Assembly: GCA_024195265.1 (NCBI GenBank) | Contig: JAJLRJ010000004.1 | Location: 39,005,030 to 39,069,029 of the forward strand | Origin: Dendrophyllia cribrosa | Taxonomy: Eukaryota > Cnidaria > Anthozoa > Scleractinia > Dendrophylliidae | Reading direction: 5' to 3' | DNA length: 64,000 nucleotides | Part shown: in pieces, positions 11,001-22,865 of the stretch | Position numbering within the stretch: position 1 is the first letter of the stretch | Layout: the number at the start of each line of letters is the position of its first letter | Notes under the pieces: generated by a model | Seen by the model: only the letters and a program-made list of their open reading frames with translations | Databases searched by the model: none | Told to the model about the DNA's origin: nothing | Position numbers and translations under genes: made by a program

Positions 11001-14000
11001 GGGAAATAATTGAATACATGGTACATGCGTTTTGTTTTCACGGTTCAACAAGTTGCAACAGTGCTCAGCATTTGCTGAGCAACAAATGTTAAAGGTTGTT
11101 GAACTGTGTATCATTCACTTTAAGCTTATCAGTTGTTTCATCCGCATTAGAAAAATCACAATTCAGTTGATAGCAAGTTTACCAAAAGATCAGGAATATT
11201 GAACTTGTAATGAACTAATTCATTTCAACTCGCAGTAACCTCAAATGTGCCCAGATACCATAATCATTTTCGCACATTTCCTGAAAAAAAAAACCAGTTC
11301 TTTCTGTACAAGTAAAAGACCATCAACTCCTGGAAAGATATTATCTGAGGGCACAATTAAGAAGCTTTAATCTTTAATCTTTAATTGAGAATAATTGCCA
11401 ATAGCAAGGCTAATCCGGCAATGCAAGCAACTACAAGTAAACATTCATCCACCGCAAGTTCAATGCTACATAAGATTACCGATCTTGTCTCGTCTGCGGT
11501 CTAACACAACAGTCATACCTGGTAATCCCGAAGTCCCAGGAGAATAATATCACCAGCATTGATCCAAACCTATAAAAAAAACATTTCACAATTTTTTTTT
11601 TTTTTTTTTGGCATAACAGTGTCTCTTATTTGTGCTTCTTTAGGAATTGAACTGGCCATTTTATCTGTTCTTTTCTTGGCCTATGAAGACTGTCTCTTAT
11701 TAAGTGTTTGCACACTTAATATATTAAGCAAATTTAGATCCCAAAATGTTTATAGAATTGAAGAGAGTACATCTGGGCCAACTTTGAAGCACAAGAGCAT
11801 TTCATTCAAGAGTTATAGGCAAACAAGTATCAGACATTTTTAGTAAGAAATGTATGGAGCAGCCATCTTGGTGTCCCACATGATGGCCAAATCTACCCAA
11901 AATCTCATCACAAAATATTGGATTCACAATAAGTTCCATTAAATAATCTTATAAGCATCTATAATGCAAAAATAACTTTCAACTAGTTCAAATTTGTTTA
12001 TTTTCACGGCTTATCTGAAATAGTGCGATAAATTGCATGACACATTTAAAATCTTTAAATTTCGGAAGCAAAATATGGTTAAAACCAGAAACGTTTTTTG
12101 AAGGATTGCCACACTGGTACCAACATACCATGTTAAAAACAGCTTTGTAGGATGTATAGTTTAGATTTTTTTTATGATGTCATGTGCAAACCCACAAATA
12201 CAGCATTATTCGAAATCTGCGCAATATCGCATCGTCTCCAATTCTTGCTCGTTGCAATTTCCTAACACTGGCAAATTGTTGATGCTGGCAAATCCAGATG
12301 CTGTGTATGATGTGATTTTGAAGGCATGTGACTTGTGTCTCACAGATTGTAATACTTGAGTAAGACCCCTGGAAAAGGCATCAACACTTCCATATGTGGA
12401 GATGAGCACAGAAACTTCTTTTGAGCTTTGCTCAACTACTGGCTTGGTATCCACAACTCAAGATTCAAACAACCAAGTCACTTTAACAAGTAGTCTTGTA
12501 AATACAGTCAACCTCTATTAAGCAGCCCTCTATTAAGTGGTCACCCTCTATTAAGCCGTCACTTAACAAATCCCTGGAATTAAATCGCTCCCCATACTTA
12601 CTGTAAACTTGACCTCCATTAAGTGGTCACCTCTATTAAGCAGTCAGTTGGCTATTCCCCGAGGGTGAAAGCTAAATAGAGGTTTGACTGTATAAGCTGA
12701 TTTACTGCTTCAGATACCAGTTATTTGAATATTACTTGACAAGAAAATATTGAGGACAACTTAACTTTAAGCAACTTGCATTTATTTAGGAAAACCAATC
12801 CACTTCACCGTAAACAATTTGCGGCTAAACTGTAGAATACCTGGCCACTTATGGGCTGGTCATTGAAAATGAATGCTGAGAATATGATATGAATGAGGCT
12901 GGAGGTATATGAAAGGGTAGGGATTTCACGAGTTGAAGTTTATGAAAGGGTAGGGATTTCATGAGTTGAGGTATATGAAAGGGTAGGGATTTCAGAAAGT
13001 ATAGGAAAGGGTGGAGAAAACATGATTATTATTGTTTGGTTAACATCAATAGTGGTAATGCTTGATGTTTTTCTATTTATTACATCCATTTTGAAATCAC
13101 TGGTGATCCTTGCAATCTGATTGGCTCTCAGCAGTGCGATTTATTCCCCAATCACACTAATTTTTGCTCCAAATCGCATCTTTCTCTCAGCAGTGCGATT
13201 TATTCCCGAATCGCACTGTTTTTTTGCTCCAAATCGCATCTTTTTCTCAGCAGCGTGATTTATACCCGAATCGCACTATTTTTTGCTCTAAATCGCATCT
13301 ACACGTATAAGTCACATCAATATTGGTACTGACTAAAATCCTGTATTTGGGCAATTAAATTGTGCGATTTCAAAATGGATGTAATAAAGTGGTAATTGAA
13401 CTATGTGTCCTGCAATTTTGGTCTGAAATCATACTTGTGATTTCAAATCGAACTTGCGCTGCGCTCGTTCGATTTTGAAATCACGCGTATGATTTCAGAC
13501 TAAATTGCACTCCACTCAGCTCAATTACCATTATGTATATCTTCCAGTATGGTCTCTTGTTTTCATATGCCTCATTCTAGAAAACATTTATTTAAGGGTA
13601 CAGTGTAGGTAAAATCACTACCAATGAATGAGTTACCAGTAATCGGATACTGTGTTATCCACAGAGAATTCTGGGATCGCCAGGGGGCAAACATTGCAAG
13701 TCGCTAGAAGGAAATGTGTGGTGTAAAGTTGTTTCTTCGTCAAAAAATTCGATTTTAGGAAGAGAATGACGATTTTTTCGCCGTTATTTTATCAGAAATG
13801 GAGTTGAGCAAAGTTGATACGTGTAAAGTGTAAGTTTTTGTTTCAATAATGTGATAAAATCTATCGATAAACTATCTTGCTTGTGTAAATTGATTTTGAA
13901 CCGTTCTTTAAATATGCGTTTCTCTAAAGGTATATAGCAACTGAACTAGCAAATACAAACACGGCAACTGATGAGGTTCAAGAGGAGAACCGATACCATG

Positions 14001-15863
14001 GTTTTACCTGAATGAAATCAGATAGTGGCATAAACATAACAGTCGCTAGACTGTCAAAATTGCCAACGGAGGAATTATAAACATCGAGCTTCACGCAGCC
14101 GATAAAGCCAAGCGAATGGATATTTAGATCACAGCCTTGACTGAGGCAAACTTCCGAAAACTTCAACTCTCTGCAAGTTCAACAGCTTTATTTTTAAGCT
14201 ACAGCTTTCTCTGCTAAGCTTGCTAAATGGATCTGCAAAATTAATATCCTGCAATGACGAAAACTAAAATAGCTGGGCCCAGCGTGACAAAATAGCAGGA
14301 ATTCACGGCCATCAAATCATTTCAGATCCTGTCATTTCTGAGAGAAAAGCTAGAGAAGCTTAAACGTTTCCTACATAAAAACCTACATGCCAATAATTAT
14401 GGCGAAAACAACAAACCAACCGCCAGGCAAAAAAGGACGCTAAAAGATGTCAAATTTTACAAGAGAAAACACCACGGGAAAGCACAACAGATAAAAGGTT
14501 AACCCACTCAACACTAAAATCCTCCATAACAAACATGAAACTAAATGTACTATACCACTGAAAACATGTAGAAGGAGCAAATGGCATTAAAAACACGAGG
14601 TAAGAGTCGTGCAGGCCTGCTACCCCCCATTTTACACTTTATTTCACAATCAACCTTACAATTATTATGCAAGCAAGAGAGTTTATCGATAGATTTTATC
14701 ACACTTTTCAAACAAAAACTTACACTTTACACGCACCAACTTTGCTCAACTCCATTTCTGATAAAATAACGGCGAAAAGGGTTATTCTCTTCTCTAAATC
14801 GAATTTTTTGACGAAGAAACAACTTTACACCGTACATTTCCTTCCAGCGACTTGTAATGTTTGCCCCCAGGCGATCCCAGAATCCTTCACGCATAACACA
14901 GGTATCCGATTACTGGTAACTCATTCATTTGATGTACAGGTCCTAGAGCTCATGATCAGTGTTTGTTTTCTTGATAATAATTTTTCTTTGAAAACTTGGC
15001 CAAACAGAAAAATTGCTTGGGAACAAATTGTGAATAGGGACTCTGTCCATCTGTTTGATGACAAAAAGCAATTTGTAATTGCTTAAACTACAACCCTCGA
15101 CTATCGTTCATGCATAATGATATGCCGAACAGATGATAGATTGGCAGTACGTACGTATACTTTCTACACAACACATGTTAATTAAATAACTAGGTTTTCA
15201 AATCAGCCTTGCCAGATCATACGTTTATAAACCGCAAACATTAACTAAATTTCCTCACGATGTACAAAATAGGCATCCAAGTCGGTTAAAGAAAAGTGCT
15301 GATATGGTGATAGAACGATAAAATGGATTTCTACACAAAAGTTTGAATCTAAATTTTAAACATTTCTATAGAAACCCATTTGAAACATTCATACATTTTA
15401 ACACCTAAACGAATATATTTCAAGCGAGAACTGGTAAATGTAAGACTGATTGGGCCCTTAGTTTATACACAACACACCATGAAGCATAATTAATACAAAC
15501 CTTTTTCCGAAGTTTTCCACGAATGTGACAAAGTCGTTTTGCGCCATCGAAACACAACGCATCGAGTCTTCCGTTTCCTAACATCTTAAGAACTTGGGCG
15601 TATTCTTAAAACAGAAATCAAACAAACAAGGGAACGTTATGATCATGAAGCTTTAAATTAACGCAAGGATAAAAATATTTCTAGTCATTTACCTTGGCCA
15701 TCTTCCTTAAACACAAGTTCGCGTTTCTCTGATTCGTTTTCATTCTTTCCCCTTCGTCGATTTTTACCTCCCTTTCCTGATGAAACACAAAACATTAGAA
15801 CCTTGAACACGGTATATAATAATAACAGAATTCACACCACTTCAAACCTTTGTTTTTCGGCAT
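8003..15863 (-). CDS. EIF1A: Eukaryotic translation initiation factor 1A (eIF1A), seven coding exons
   Basis: eIF1A binds the 40S A site and promotes scanning and start-codon selection. Exons: 15848-15863 (start 15861-15863), 15693-15776, 15501-15604, 11519-11569, 10462-10543, 9106-9215 and 8003-8008 (only ATA TAA). All six introns are GT-AG and phases fit exactly, giving 150 residues (human 144). Residues 1-27 form the basic tail ([20 protein letters not shown]). The OB-fold core follows, with [39 protein letters not shown] and [26 protein letters not shown]. The acidic tail ends DIDAI (human DIDDI). The last exon adds a single residue before the stop. The first two introns are 71 and 88 bp; the third is 3.9 kb and filled with MITEs. 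Confidence 0.97.
8717..8975. mobile_element. Degenerate inverted-repeat element in eIF1A intron 6
   Basis: The segment is dense in GATTCCG/CGGAATC and GACGTAA/TTACGTC blocks in opposite orientations, giving a foldback around 8820. It is a MITE-like insertion between exons 6 and 7; exact ends are unclear. Confidence 0.5.
9745..9888. mobile_element. Foldback MITE, ATATGTGTTGTGG family (copy 2)
   Basis: Inverted ends TATGTGTTGTGGTTCAAA and the reverse complement TTTGAAACACAACATA enclose an AT-rich centre. The end sequence resembles the copy at 6667-6803. It lies within eIF1A intron 5. Confidence 0.7.
10686..10841. mobile_element. MITE in eIF1A intron 4
   Basis: Terminal inverted repeats read CAGC(A/G)CC..GGATCACAGA on the left, with the mirror TCTGTGATCC..GG(C)GCTG on the right, followed inward by matching CTGCCAGT/ACTGGCCAG blocks. 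About 155 bp, non-coding. Confidence 0.65.
12503..12692. mobile_element. pogo/Tigger-like MITE in eIF1A intron 3
   Basis: The ends are TA-CAGTCAACCTCTATT and its complement AATAGAGGTTTGACTG-TA, with TA on both sides as expected for TA target duplication. The interior has reiterated CTCTATTAAG(C/T) motifs. CAGT-type termini plus a TA target fit pogo-like elements of the Tc1/mariner group; this is a family-level inference. Confidence 0.7.
12906..13005. repeat. 33-bp tandem repeat, three copies
   Basis: The ATGAAAGGGTAGGGATTTCA block recurs at 12909, 12942 and 12975, an exact 33-bp period. It lies in eIF1A intron 3. Confidence 0.8.
13076..13388. mobile_element. TIR element with internal tandem repeat, eIF1A intron 3
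   Basis: About 23-bp inverted repeats (TTTATTACATCC..TTTTGAAATC) lie at 13076-13098 and 13366-13388. Between them, three copies of a roughly 67-bp unit containing GCGATTTATTCCC, AATCGCACT and TTTTTGCTC are arrayed. A palindromic GAAATCA-rich segment abuts on the right (13387-13536) and looks like a second foldback element. Confidence 0.65.
13387..13536. mobile_element. Foldback element in eIF1A intron 3
   Basis: Inverted halves, roughly GTAATTGAACT..TGCAATTTTGGTCTGAAATCA and its complement, meet around a central GCGCTGCGCTCGTTCGA. About 150 bp, non-coding; probably a MITE. Confidence 0.6.
13623..14929. mobile_element. Non-autonomous DNA transposon with TIRs of about 260 bp, eIF1A intron 3
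   Basis: The left arm (13623-13885) and right arm (14669-14929) are reverse complements with a few mismatches and indels. Both start (A)ATGAATGAGTTACCAGTAAT and run through GGGGGCAAACATTGCAAG and ATCGATAAACT blocks. The roughly 780-bp centre has no recognisable transposase. No clear target duplication was found. Confidence 0.8.
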
Positions 15864-17364
15864 CCTGAACTTGATTCAAAACCTTTTTTTCCTCCGATAT
15901 TTTCTCCCACGTTTTCGTTCGCAGCAAAAATGGCGTCAACTGAATCTGCAATATTTAGAAACAGCGGCAACTATTTTGACGAAATGACGAAAAAATGACT
16001 TCCGTTGTGTAATCGCTCCGTCAAGAATTCGGCAGTCATCGTATCAGTTCGTTTTACTGAATATTTGTATATCAAACACACTAAAAATAACCAGGAGCGT
16101 GTGATCTTGAAATAGCTCCTGGGCTCCTAAAATAACTTGCTCCTAAAAAGTTCTAAAAATAGGGAATTTTTTTTAATCATAAAGTTGATATACATAATAA
16201 TAAAACAATAAAGAGATTATTCAATGATCCATGAATGAAACAGATATATTGGACACTATCATTCCCGTGGGAATAAAGATTGCCAAAAGGAATGAAGTTC
16301 CAAAAAAACAAAACTCGCTAAAATGCCGTTAAGAAGACACAAAGCCGCCAAGAAACAACAGAGAGACATTATTTAATGAGTTATGTTATGAACAAAACTT
16401 AAAACTAAATGCAAGGCTGATCGGACAGCTATAAAGGGTATTAGTTTTAAGTTTTATTCCATACTGCTAATCCTGATCTACACCAACATCCGGCTTCACC
16501 TCGCCGTGCTGTTTGTCCAAGTGGTCCTTGCTTTATTTGAGAGTTACCTGATTATGTTATGAACACTTTACATGTAATGAATGGGCTGTTTATTTATAAT
16601 TGTGATATTTTAGCAAACTCACGATAAAATCCCATGGTAAAATCCCACGAGCCACGGATGGCCCACACGGCCGACCGGGAGCTAAACCCGTTTTCTGTAG
16701 CATGAAGCAACTAGGAATATTGCTACCCCCCCCCCCCCCCCCCCCCCTCCCTTTTTATCCTGGTACCTTTTAGGGGTAAATATTAATGTGAGTCACACCC
16801 ACAAAATTGTTTTCTAGTACCTTTTAGGGTTCCTTTTAAAATTTCCGACCATCACCCCGTCAATGTTATATGGGAGTCTCCCATACAACCTCCCCCCTCC
16901 TCCACCAACCCCCACCCTCCACCAACCCCCACCCCCGGTCACTAAATGAATACAAAAATTAAAAATGTACAAGTAACTGTATTTGCAAAGATAGAAGCAC
17001 CGGATCATGTAGTAAAGGATGTAATCATCTATAAAAGAACGAAACGATTTGACAAAAAAGCAAGGCTGTTCACGGTAGGGAAAATATTTCTAGAACTAGT
17101 TCAATATCGTGAATCAGCCTTGCTTTATTATCATTAAAATAAGGAAAAATCCCGATCAGATGTGTAGGCTTGATCAGTTAAAATTCCCTCGTTATGAATA
17201 TACTTTCCAGTCCTTAGGTAGATAACACCACATATACTGTAGGAGCAGAGACCGATATAGTCGTTTTGTTAATTTTTAGTATTATAGTACCTGAAGAAGG
17301 CTGGTTTGGCCAGCCGAAATATAGTACTAAAAAACTGAAATCTACGTTGCATAGGTCTATGCTT
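15864..17364. other. eIF1A upstream region and repeat remnants
   Basis: The eIF1A promoter should lie just above 15863. A YY1-like AAAATGGCGTC occurs on the plus strand near 15928. Further right are a 22-nt poly-C run (about 16726-16747) and segments with the repeated block GGTACCTTTTAGGG (16763, related at 16818). The same motif recurs at 58076 and 58194, marking a shared repeat family. No gene is seen. Confidence 0.5.
17285..17329 (+). ncRNA. Minimal type I hammerhead-like motif (candidate)
   Basis: In order: stem I strand TAGTAC (17285-17290), core CTGAAGA (17291-17297), stem II GGCTGG/CCAGCC (17299-17304 with 17310-17315), GAAA (17316-17319), a two-pair stem III with cleavage triplet (TATA, 17320-17323), and stem I return strand GTACTA (17324-17329), fully complementary to the first. 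One extra A at 17298 sits where stem II should begin. Short-stem-III hammerheads are known from Penelope-like retroelements; activity here is inferred. Confidence 0.35.
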
Positions 17365-17365
17365 C

Positions 17366-17424
<59 letters not shown>

Positions 17425-17454
17425 TAGTAGTAGTAGTAGCAGTAGTAGTAGTAG
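17366..17454. repeat. (TAG)n trinucleotide microsatellite
   Basis: About 29 TAG units with one dropped G and one GCA interruption. It follows directly on the hammerhead-like motif, as tandem repeats often do at retroelement 3' ends. Confidence 0.95.
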
Positions 17455-18179
17455 ATCCTTTATTTAAACACGATCAATAATTAAAGCAATTAACATGCTT
17501 GAGGGGTCGTGCACTAGACTATAATAAAACAAGAAAAATATAATAACTTCTTAATATTAACTAAGATTACAAATATAAGATGATTTGAGGAGGTAATAAA
17601 CACTAAAACGTACAAAAATTTCTTCTGCAGTATAGTTCCTGATCCAACGTACACCAGCAGAATTGACGTACACGATTGCCTACTTGAACATTTTATCACT
17701 CGTTAAAACAATTACTTTCGAAAACATATAAATAACTGTAACAAACTGCTTGGGTTGCTAGCCGTTTAGAGAAAATGACACGCTCTCAAAAACAAGTCAG
17801 CGTAGAGTATATATGTAGAGGGTAGCGCAGTGAAAAATGATCTTCTCACTACATATGAAAGAGAGTCAATAGAGTGAACACGTCTATTAAACACTGTATG
17901 CCTATAACCCCAAAGGGGGTGCAACTTTTGTAAATATGATCACTATTCACTTCCCCAAAGATTAACTGACGCGTGCACACGTTCCGGAAAATCAATGTTG
18001 ATAGATGAGTTAGCATACTGGCTGAATGTCTACCATCGAACCCTGTTATGGGTTATTCCCAGGACAGAATTGCAGTATACTTTCAGGTACTTCATGCTCT
18101 GAGAAACCCCCGCAGGCTGTTCACTGAATGAGCTCCGGCGTTTGGGTAGCCGGCGAGCAAACTCTTGTGGGAGGGTAGA

Positions 18180-18182
<3 letters not shown>

Positions 18183-18244
<62 letters not shown>
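18183..18244 (+). repeat. 62-nt guanine homopolymer
   Basis: All bases are G. It could form stacked quadruplexes if real, but such runs are also error-prone in sequencing and assembly. Confidence 0.9.
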
Positions 18245-18245
<1 letters not shown>

Positions 18246-21135
18246 GCTTGCATGCCTAGCCCTGTCCCTGCGGAAGACTATCTTTGTTAGCCGAAATATT
18301 GGCCGCTAAATAAATCCTAACATTGCAGTAATGCCAGCCTTGCATTCAGTTTGTTTTTATTGCACTTTACTGGCTCGAGCATCTCTACCGTTTGGTTAGT
18401 CTGTACTCCAGGAGCGACTTTCCCTTTTTTACCTTTAAGTTGATACCTTGGTGGAGAGAGACAACATGAAGGGAGTGACCAACCCAATAGCTGGAACTAT
18501 ACGGGAAGTTTATATATAACAGGATCCGCGATAACAAAGTCAACAGTTGTCTAGTGGCACATACTGCCGTAAAAGGCGGTACTGATTTTGGCAACCAGTG
18601 GTAATTATCATCATCATCATCACTTTTATTTATACACGGGTAAACATCAGGCTAATACACAAATAAGGCTAAATACATATTCATATACTTCTAAATCCTT
18701 AATCGGTCCTCGCTCGCGTCTCATCTCGCCTAATGAAACAATAATGGCGCACAAAGGATTCTCACTTTTTCAGAAAATTATAACCACAACACTACATGCA
18801 ATGCCTTGTTACAGTGTCTCCTTTTCAACCATTCTCCCACTTGTATTTCTAGGCCTCCCAAGCTTCTTCTTTCGTTTAGACCTCCACGACTGCAATCCAA
18901 CGGCTTAGTTAGAGTATCAGAGTGATTTTTGCAAAGGACCAACATGGCGTAACCAATTTCAGTCCACCTACTTCTATTTCAAGCTATCCGGCATGCAGTG
19001 CTGATAATTTCACTCCATCACCCCCACGTTAAAATGAAAGTATCTCGGTAAAAAGATCGGTCAGTGAGAGTACTGAACAGTCATTACAATTCAGTGATAT
19101 CTGAAGACGCCGTCTATTCAGTATTTAATAATTTTTACCTGCCTCTTCGTATTTTATATAAAGGAACTATGTCATGGAGATTTTGAAGTTTTTTGGTTCA
19201 AAACTGACCCATATTAAAACCTTTGTCACACACAAAATGCTTATAGAACAATAAGAGGAAGATTCCAAGTGCATTTCCGAAGAGCCGAATCAATCATAAT
19301 CTGACGGTTTTAGCGAGTCGGCGAAAAACTTGAAAAAAAACTGGCCCAATCTTTTCAAGTTGTAATTCATTTCCATCCTAGCCATCTGCAGCCAAAGACA
19401 GTAATTGTTACTCTAAGAGCCCTAGTAGAATAATTTTCACTAAACTGTGACTTGGGTTTCCAGTGATTGACAAATATGTCTTTTGGGCTTTTTTTAAATA
19501 ACACTAAAAATGGTGTAAATTAGTAACTTAGTTGTAAGTTTTTAGATTGTAGACTTTAAAGTTTAATCTGCACCAACCATTTAAACCTTACCATTTCCCA
19601 TTTTCGCAGTGAATATGTATTTTAGATTTTAATAAGTTTATATTTTCAGTATCCCCTATAACATCATTTTCTATCCTTATTCTGGAATACCACCAGCAGA
19701 ATCACATAATTGCGTCGACGAAGGAGACGCTTCCTAATCTCGTCGGCTAGGCGGAACGAATCAAGAAAAGTGTCGGTACCAAATCTGCGCCATCTTGAAA
19801 CGTCACAAGCCCTTTTAAACAGTGGCTGAATGAATTTATGAAACTGAGGTACTAGGTCAAGGCGAGGTGCCACGGAATAAGGAGACGCACTATAATCTAT
19901 GATTACTACTAGTTAATATATTTTAATTTTATTTACTTTTTGGGTGGAGCTGTTCTTCAAGCAGCTGAAGTAGACAAGGGATCGCGCCGTGATCATACTT
20001 ACAATGCGAGTCGCGACAACAGCTGCACATGTACTGACAATCTTTAATTTCTGCACGCAATCAAAAAGGAGAGCGCATTCGAACATCACGCGAATAAAAT
20101 ACTGCGTGCTCAAAAAACAATTGTTAAATTTCAGAGTTGATTGTTCTATGACCATGAAGAGACCTCATGTCTGCCTAAAAGCCGTGATGGTCATCATGTA
20201 TTTGCCCACAAGTCTCGACAACAAATGAAGGATGACCTCTTGGTTTGGAACTGCACGCAAAAAGTAAGAACACTCAATTCAGATCATGCAACCAAATTCC
20301 TCGCCTTGACCCAAAAATATTTCATTCCAAGAGCAATGAAAACAAAAAATAACGCGTATTGATACGTAGGAATTGTACAGGGCAAGAAAAAATAATCTCT
20401 TGTAGAGGGTAAATAATTTCAAGATCCGCATGGACTCCACGAAAAGGGTCTTGTTTTTCTGAGCTTCAGTATTTGTTTCTCATTTGCATTCCTATAAACT
20501 CTTAAACGTCGAGGAACGTGCAGCAGTTCACATATTTAGCCGTAGAATGACAAACATAAATTCTCGGGATTCTCGGATACCTATGGCCATGCAGGGGTAG
20601 ATTATCGAGGCAAGAGATAAAAGGGCGAAACCGTCGCGGCTACTGGATCGTACTAAATTGGCGAAAACGATACTTTACTGTGTGAATTTTTTTTCGTTCT
20701 GAATTAATTCGCGCCCATTCGACTGTTTCTTTGACTTTCTTTTTTTCTGGTCCTGGTTAGACGAACAATACAAATAATACTGACCTTTCTTTGAAGTCCA
20801 AACCTCAGTATCAAAATTTTAAGATCAAAGCACTGAAGTGACAAGCTTTTATCTGCTAGCCTTTTTTCCGCAATCTTATATCAGTCTTATATCAACTGGA
20901 CTAAACACAATTGGGACTAATTGGCGACTAATTCTTGAAGCTTGGCATTCCGTGCGTAACACGAACGCTATAAACGAACACATAGCGCTTCCAATAACAT
21001 TAAGAATTTGTAGAAATAATTAAGAATGCTCTAGAGACCTTTGTTTCACCTCAAAATATTCTTTCGAGGTGCGATTTAATATTTGCATGTATCTTATACC
21101 ATCAGGACGCCGTTAGACATTTGCATTTTTATCTC

Positions 21136-21173
21136 TTGCTGAAGAAGGCAACAGTAGTTGCCGAAACGTCCAA
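21136..21173 (+). ncRNA. Second hammerhead-like motif (candidate)
   Basis: Core CTGAAGA (21139-21145), an extra A, stem II GGCAAC/GTTGCC (21147-21152 with 21157-21162, loop AGTA), GAAA (21163-21166), then CGTC giving a two-pair stem III and a GTC cleavage triplet. Stem I is weak (TTG/CAA plus mismatches). It shares the layout of the motif at 17285-17329, including the extra A. Confidence 0.3.
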
Positions 21174-21374
21174 AAACAACATTTTTAGCCAGTGTCAACT
21201 TTTTAATATCTTTTTACAATTGGGACACATTATGTTAATCAGGGGATCCTATTTTTTCAACTACACACACTTGTAAACTGGACTGATTTCGTGGTAGCAG
21301 TAGCATCATTAGGTTAGTCTTGGCAAACATAATGACTCTCTCAACTGCAGTGGAGCTTAACCCGATTTCTATAG

Positions 21375-21406
<32 letters not shown>

Positions 21407-21576
21407 AGCATAATGTCGCCGGTACACATTTATACACCCGGGTAGAGAGAGAAAGCGTGGAGAAAGGTTTCTTGTCTAAGTAAACAACACGATGGCAAGG
21501 ACCAGACTCGAACCACCGACCTTAATTCAGGTTAAAAGTGCGACGCGCTAATCACTAAACTACCGCGTCTCCATGT
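21375..21576 (-). mobile_element. tRNA-derived SINE with poly-G tail
   Basis: Read on the minus strand from 21576, a tRNA-like head shows box A (TTTAGTGATTAGCGC, 21547-21561) and box B (GGTTCGAGTCT, 21505-21515). The body contains TACCCGGGTGTATAAATG and TTATGCTG, then a run of 32 G (plus strand C, 21375-21406). The body is shared with the element at 60025-60585. Confidence 0.7.
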
Positions 21577-21680
21577 AGAATCACTAGCGGACCACATTAA
21601 CTTCGTAAACCATAAAAATCTCAGTCAATAATATTCTTTACTGAGTACATTGTTGACATTGTTCAGTGTATTTTAAACTG

Positions 21681-21899
21681 TTTTAACCCTTTTTCCCAGA
21701 GTCAATCGACATGTAGTGTAGTTCCCCGTGTTGTTCTAACTTTTGAGTCTGTGGACGAAATCCTATGGTGTGACCATTCAAATGAAACCTCTTCAGCAGT
21801 ACTTTTGCATGGTATCATTTGTTTTTCAATATTTTACAAACTGAAATTTGGGATTTTTCTTTAATTTTAATGTTTGGCACTCTTGGGAGTGAAAGGGTT
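21681..21899. mobile_element. MITE family M (copy 1), at left edge of the tandem duplication
   Basis: Ends are TTTTAACCCTTTTTCCCAGAG and TGGGAGTGAAAGGGTTA. The interior shares long blocks with 53005-53216 (AAATCCTATGGTGTG, CATTCAAATGAAACC, GAAATTTGGGATTTTTCTT). The duplicated 10-kb unit starts within this element's left terminus at 21695. Confidence 0.8.
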
Positions 21900-22865
21900 A
21901 ATTGCAATATACCAATGTGGGTTATGATGCAGAAAACCACCATCATCAGTCACTCAAAGAAAAAATGCTCCACTTTACTGTGCGTTCTATAGCGCGCCGG
22001 GTCCTCGCCAGTAACACGTATATAGTTTGCTTTAGTTATCCCGGCATCTTTTTCAATAGAAGTTTTTCAGTTCCAGATCGAGGTCAATATCTCTTTTCAT
22101 GGAGGTGTATAGTTCCCAATCGTGATCTTGCTATCTATATTAGCAGATATAGTGGCTTATAACCCAACCCACAACCACAAGTCAATATCCCCTGACCACA
22201 GTCCTAAAGGGTCTATACACGGGCGTTTAATGTGTTGTTTGTTTTTGGTCAAACTACGTAAGCTAAAATTATGACTAAGGCTCTTTGCTTAGACATGCAC
22301 GACTAATGAATGCTTTCACAACTTGGCGCCAAGAGGTAGATATTAATTGTAAGTGAGTTCTCGAAGGATAAACAAAGTATAACTCTGGCCGAACCTTTTC
22401 AATTTGCAATGCATCACGTTATTAGTGCTCATCATCCGTATTGCCAAGTACCAAAGAAACTCATTCCACAGGTTTTAACAGGACTGGACCATTAACATTG
22501 ACTAGTGCAAAAAAAACATTGAATCAGATGCAAAAACTAAAAACAGCAAATATGGTCTCAGTTCAGTTAAGGAGTAATCGACTGGCATTCAATTTCTCTA
22601 ACACCCGGGTTTTCAACTCAACCAGACATTCGTGAGAACTAAGAAAGGAAGAGCACAGCTTGAGGGTCAGATCAGTGTCCTTATTGTGTACTAATGCGGT
22701 ACCACCAGTGCTTAGAAATAAGATGTTATACTGAAACAAACAGTAAACGTAATAAAAACAACTTCTCCCTGAGAGGGCAAGGAATAAAGGAATACTTCCT
22801 AGGAGAACTTTCTGTGCGCAGGCTTTTAGCTAAGTGATCCTCCCTCAGTTCCGTTCTTCTTTAAA

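Larger units (their letters stand above)
17455..21374. other. Gene-free DNA with a 62-nt poly-G tract
   Basis: No exon with convincing splice sites or family motifs was found. An uninterrupted G run occupies 18183-18244. A degenerate GGAAGA..GCCGAAATATT segment near 18272 resembles the hammerhead-like motifs at 17285 and 21139. Small ORFs (for example 19664-19873 minus and 19989-20228 plus) have no recognisable features. Confidence 0.55.

Noticed and set aside
14667..15086. 139-codon plus-strand ORF
   Set aside because: It crosses the right arm of the long-TIR transposon into flanking intron; no motif, and the left arm does not preserve the frame.
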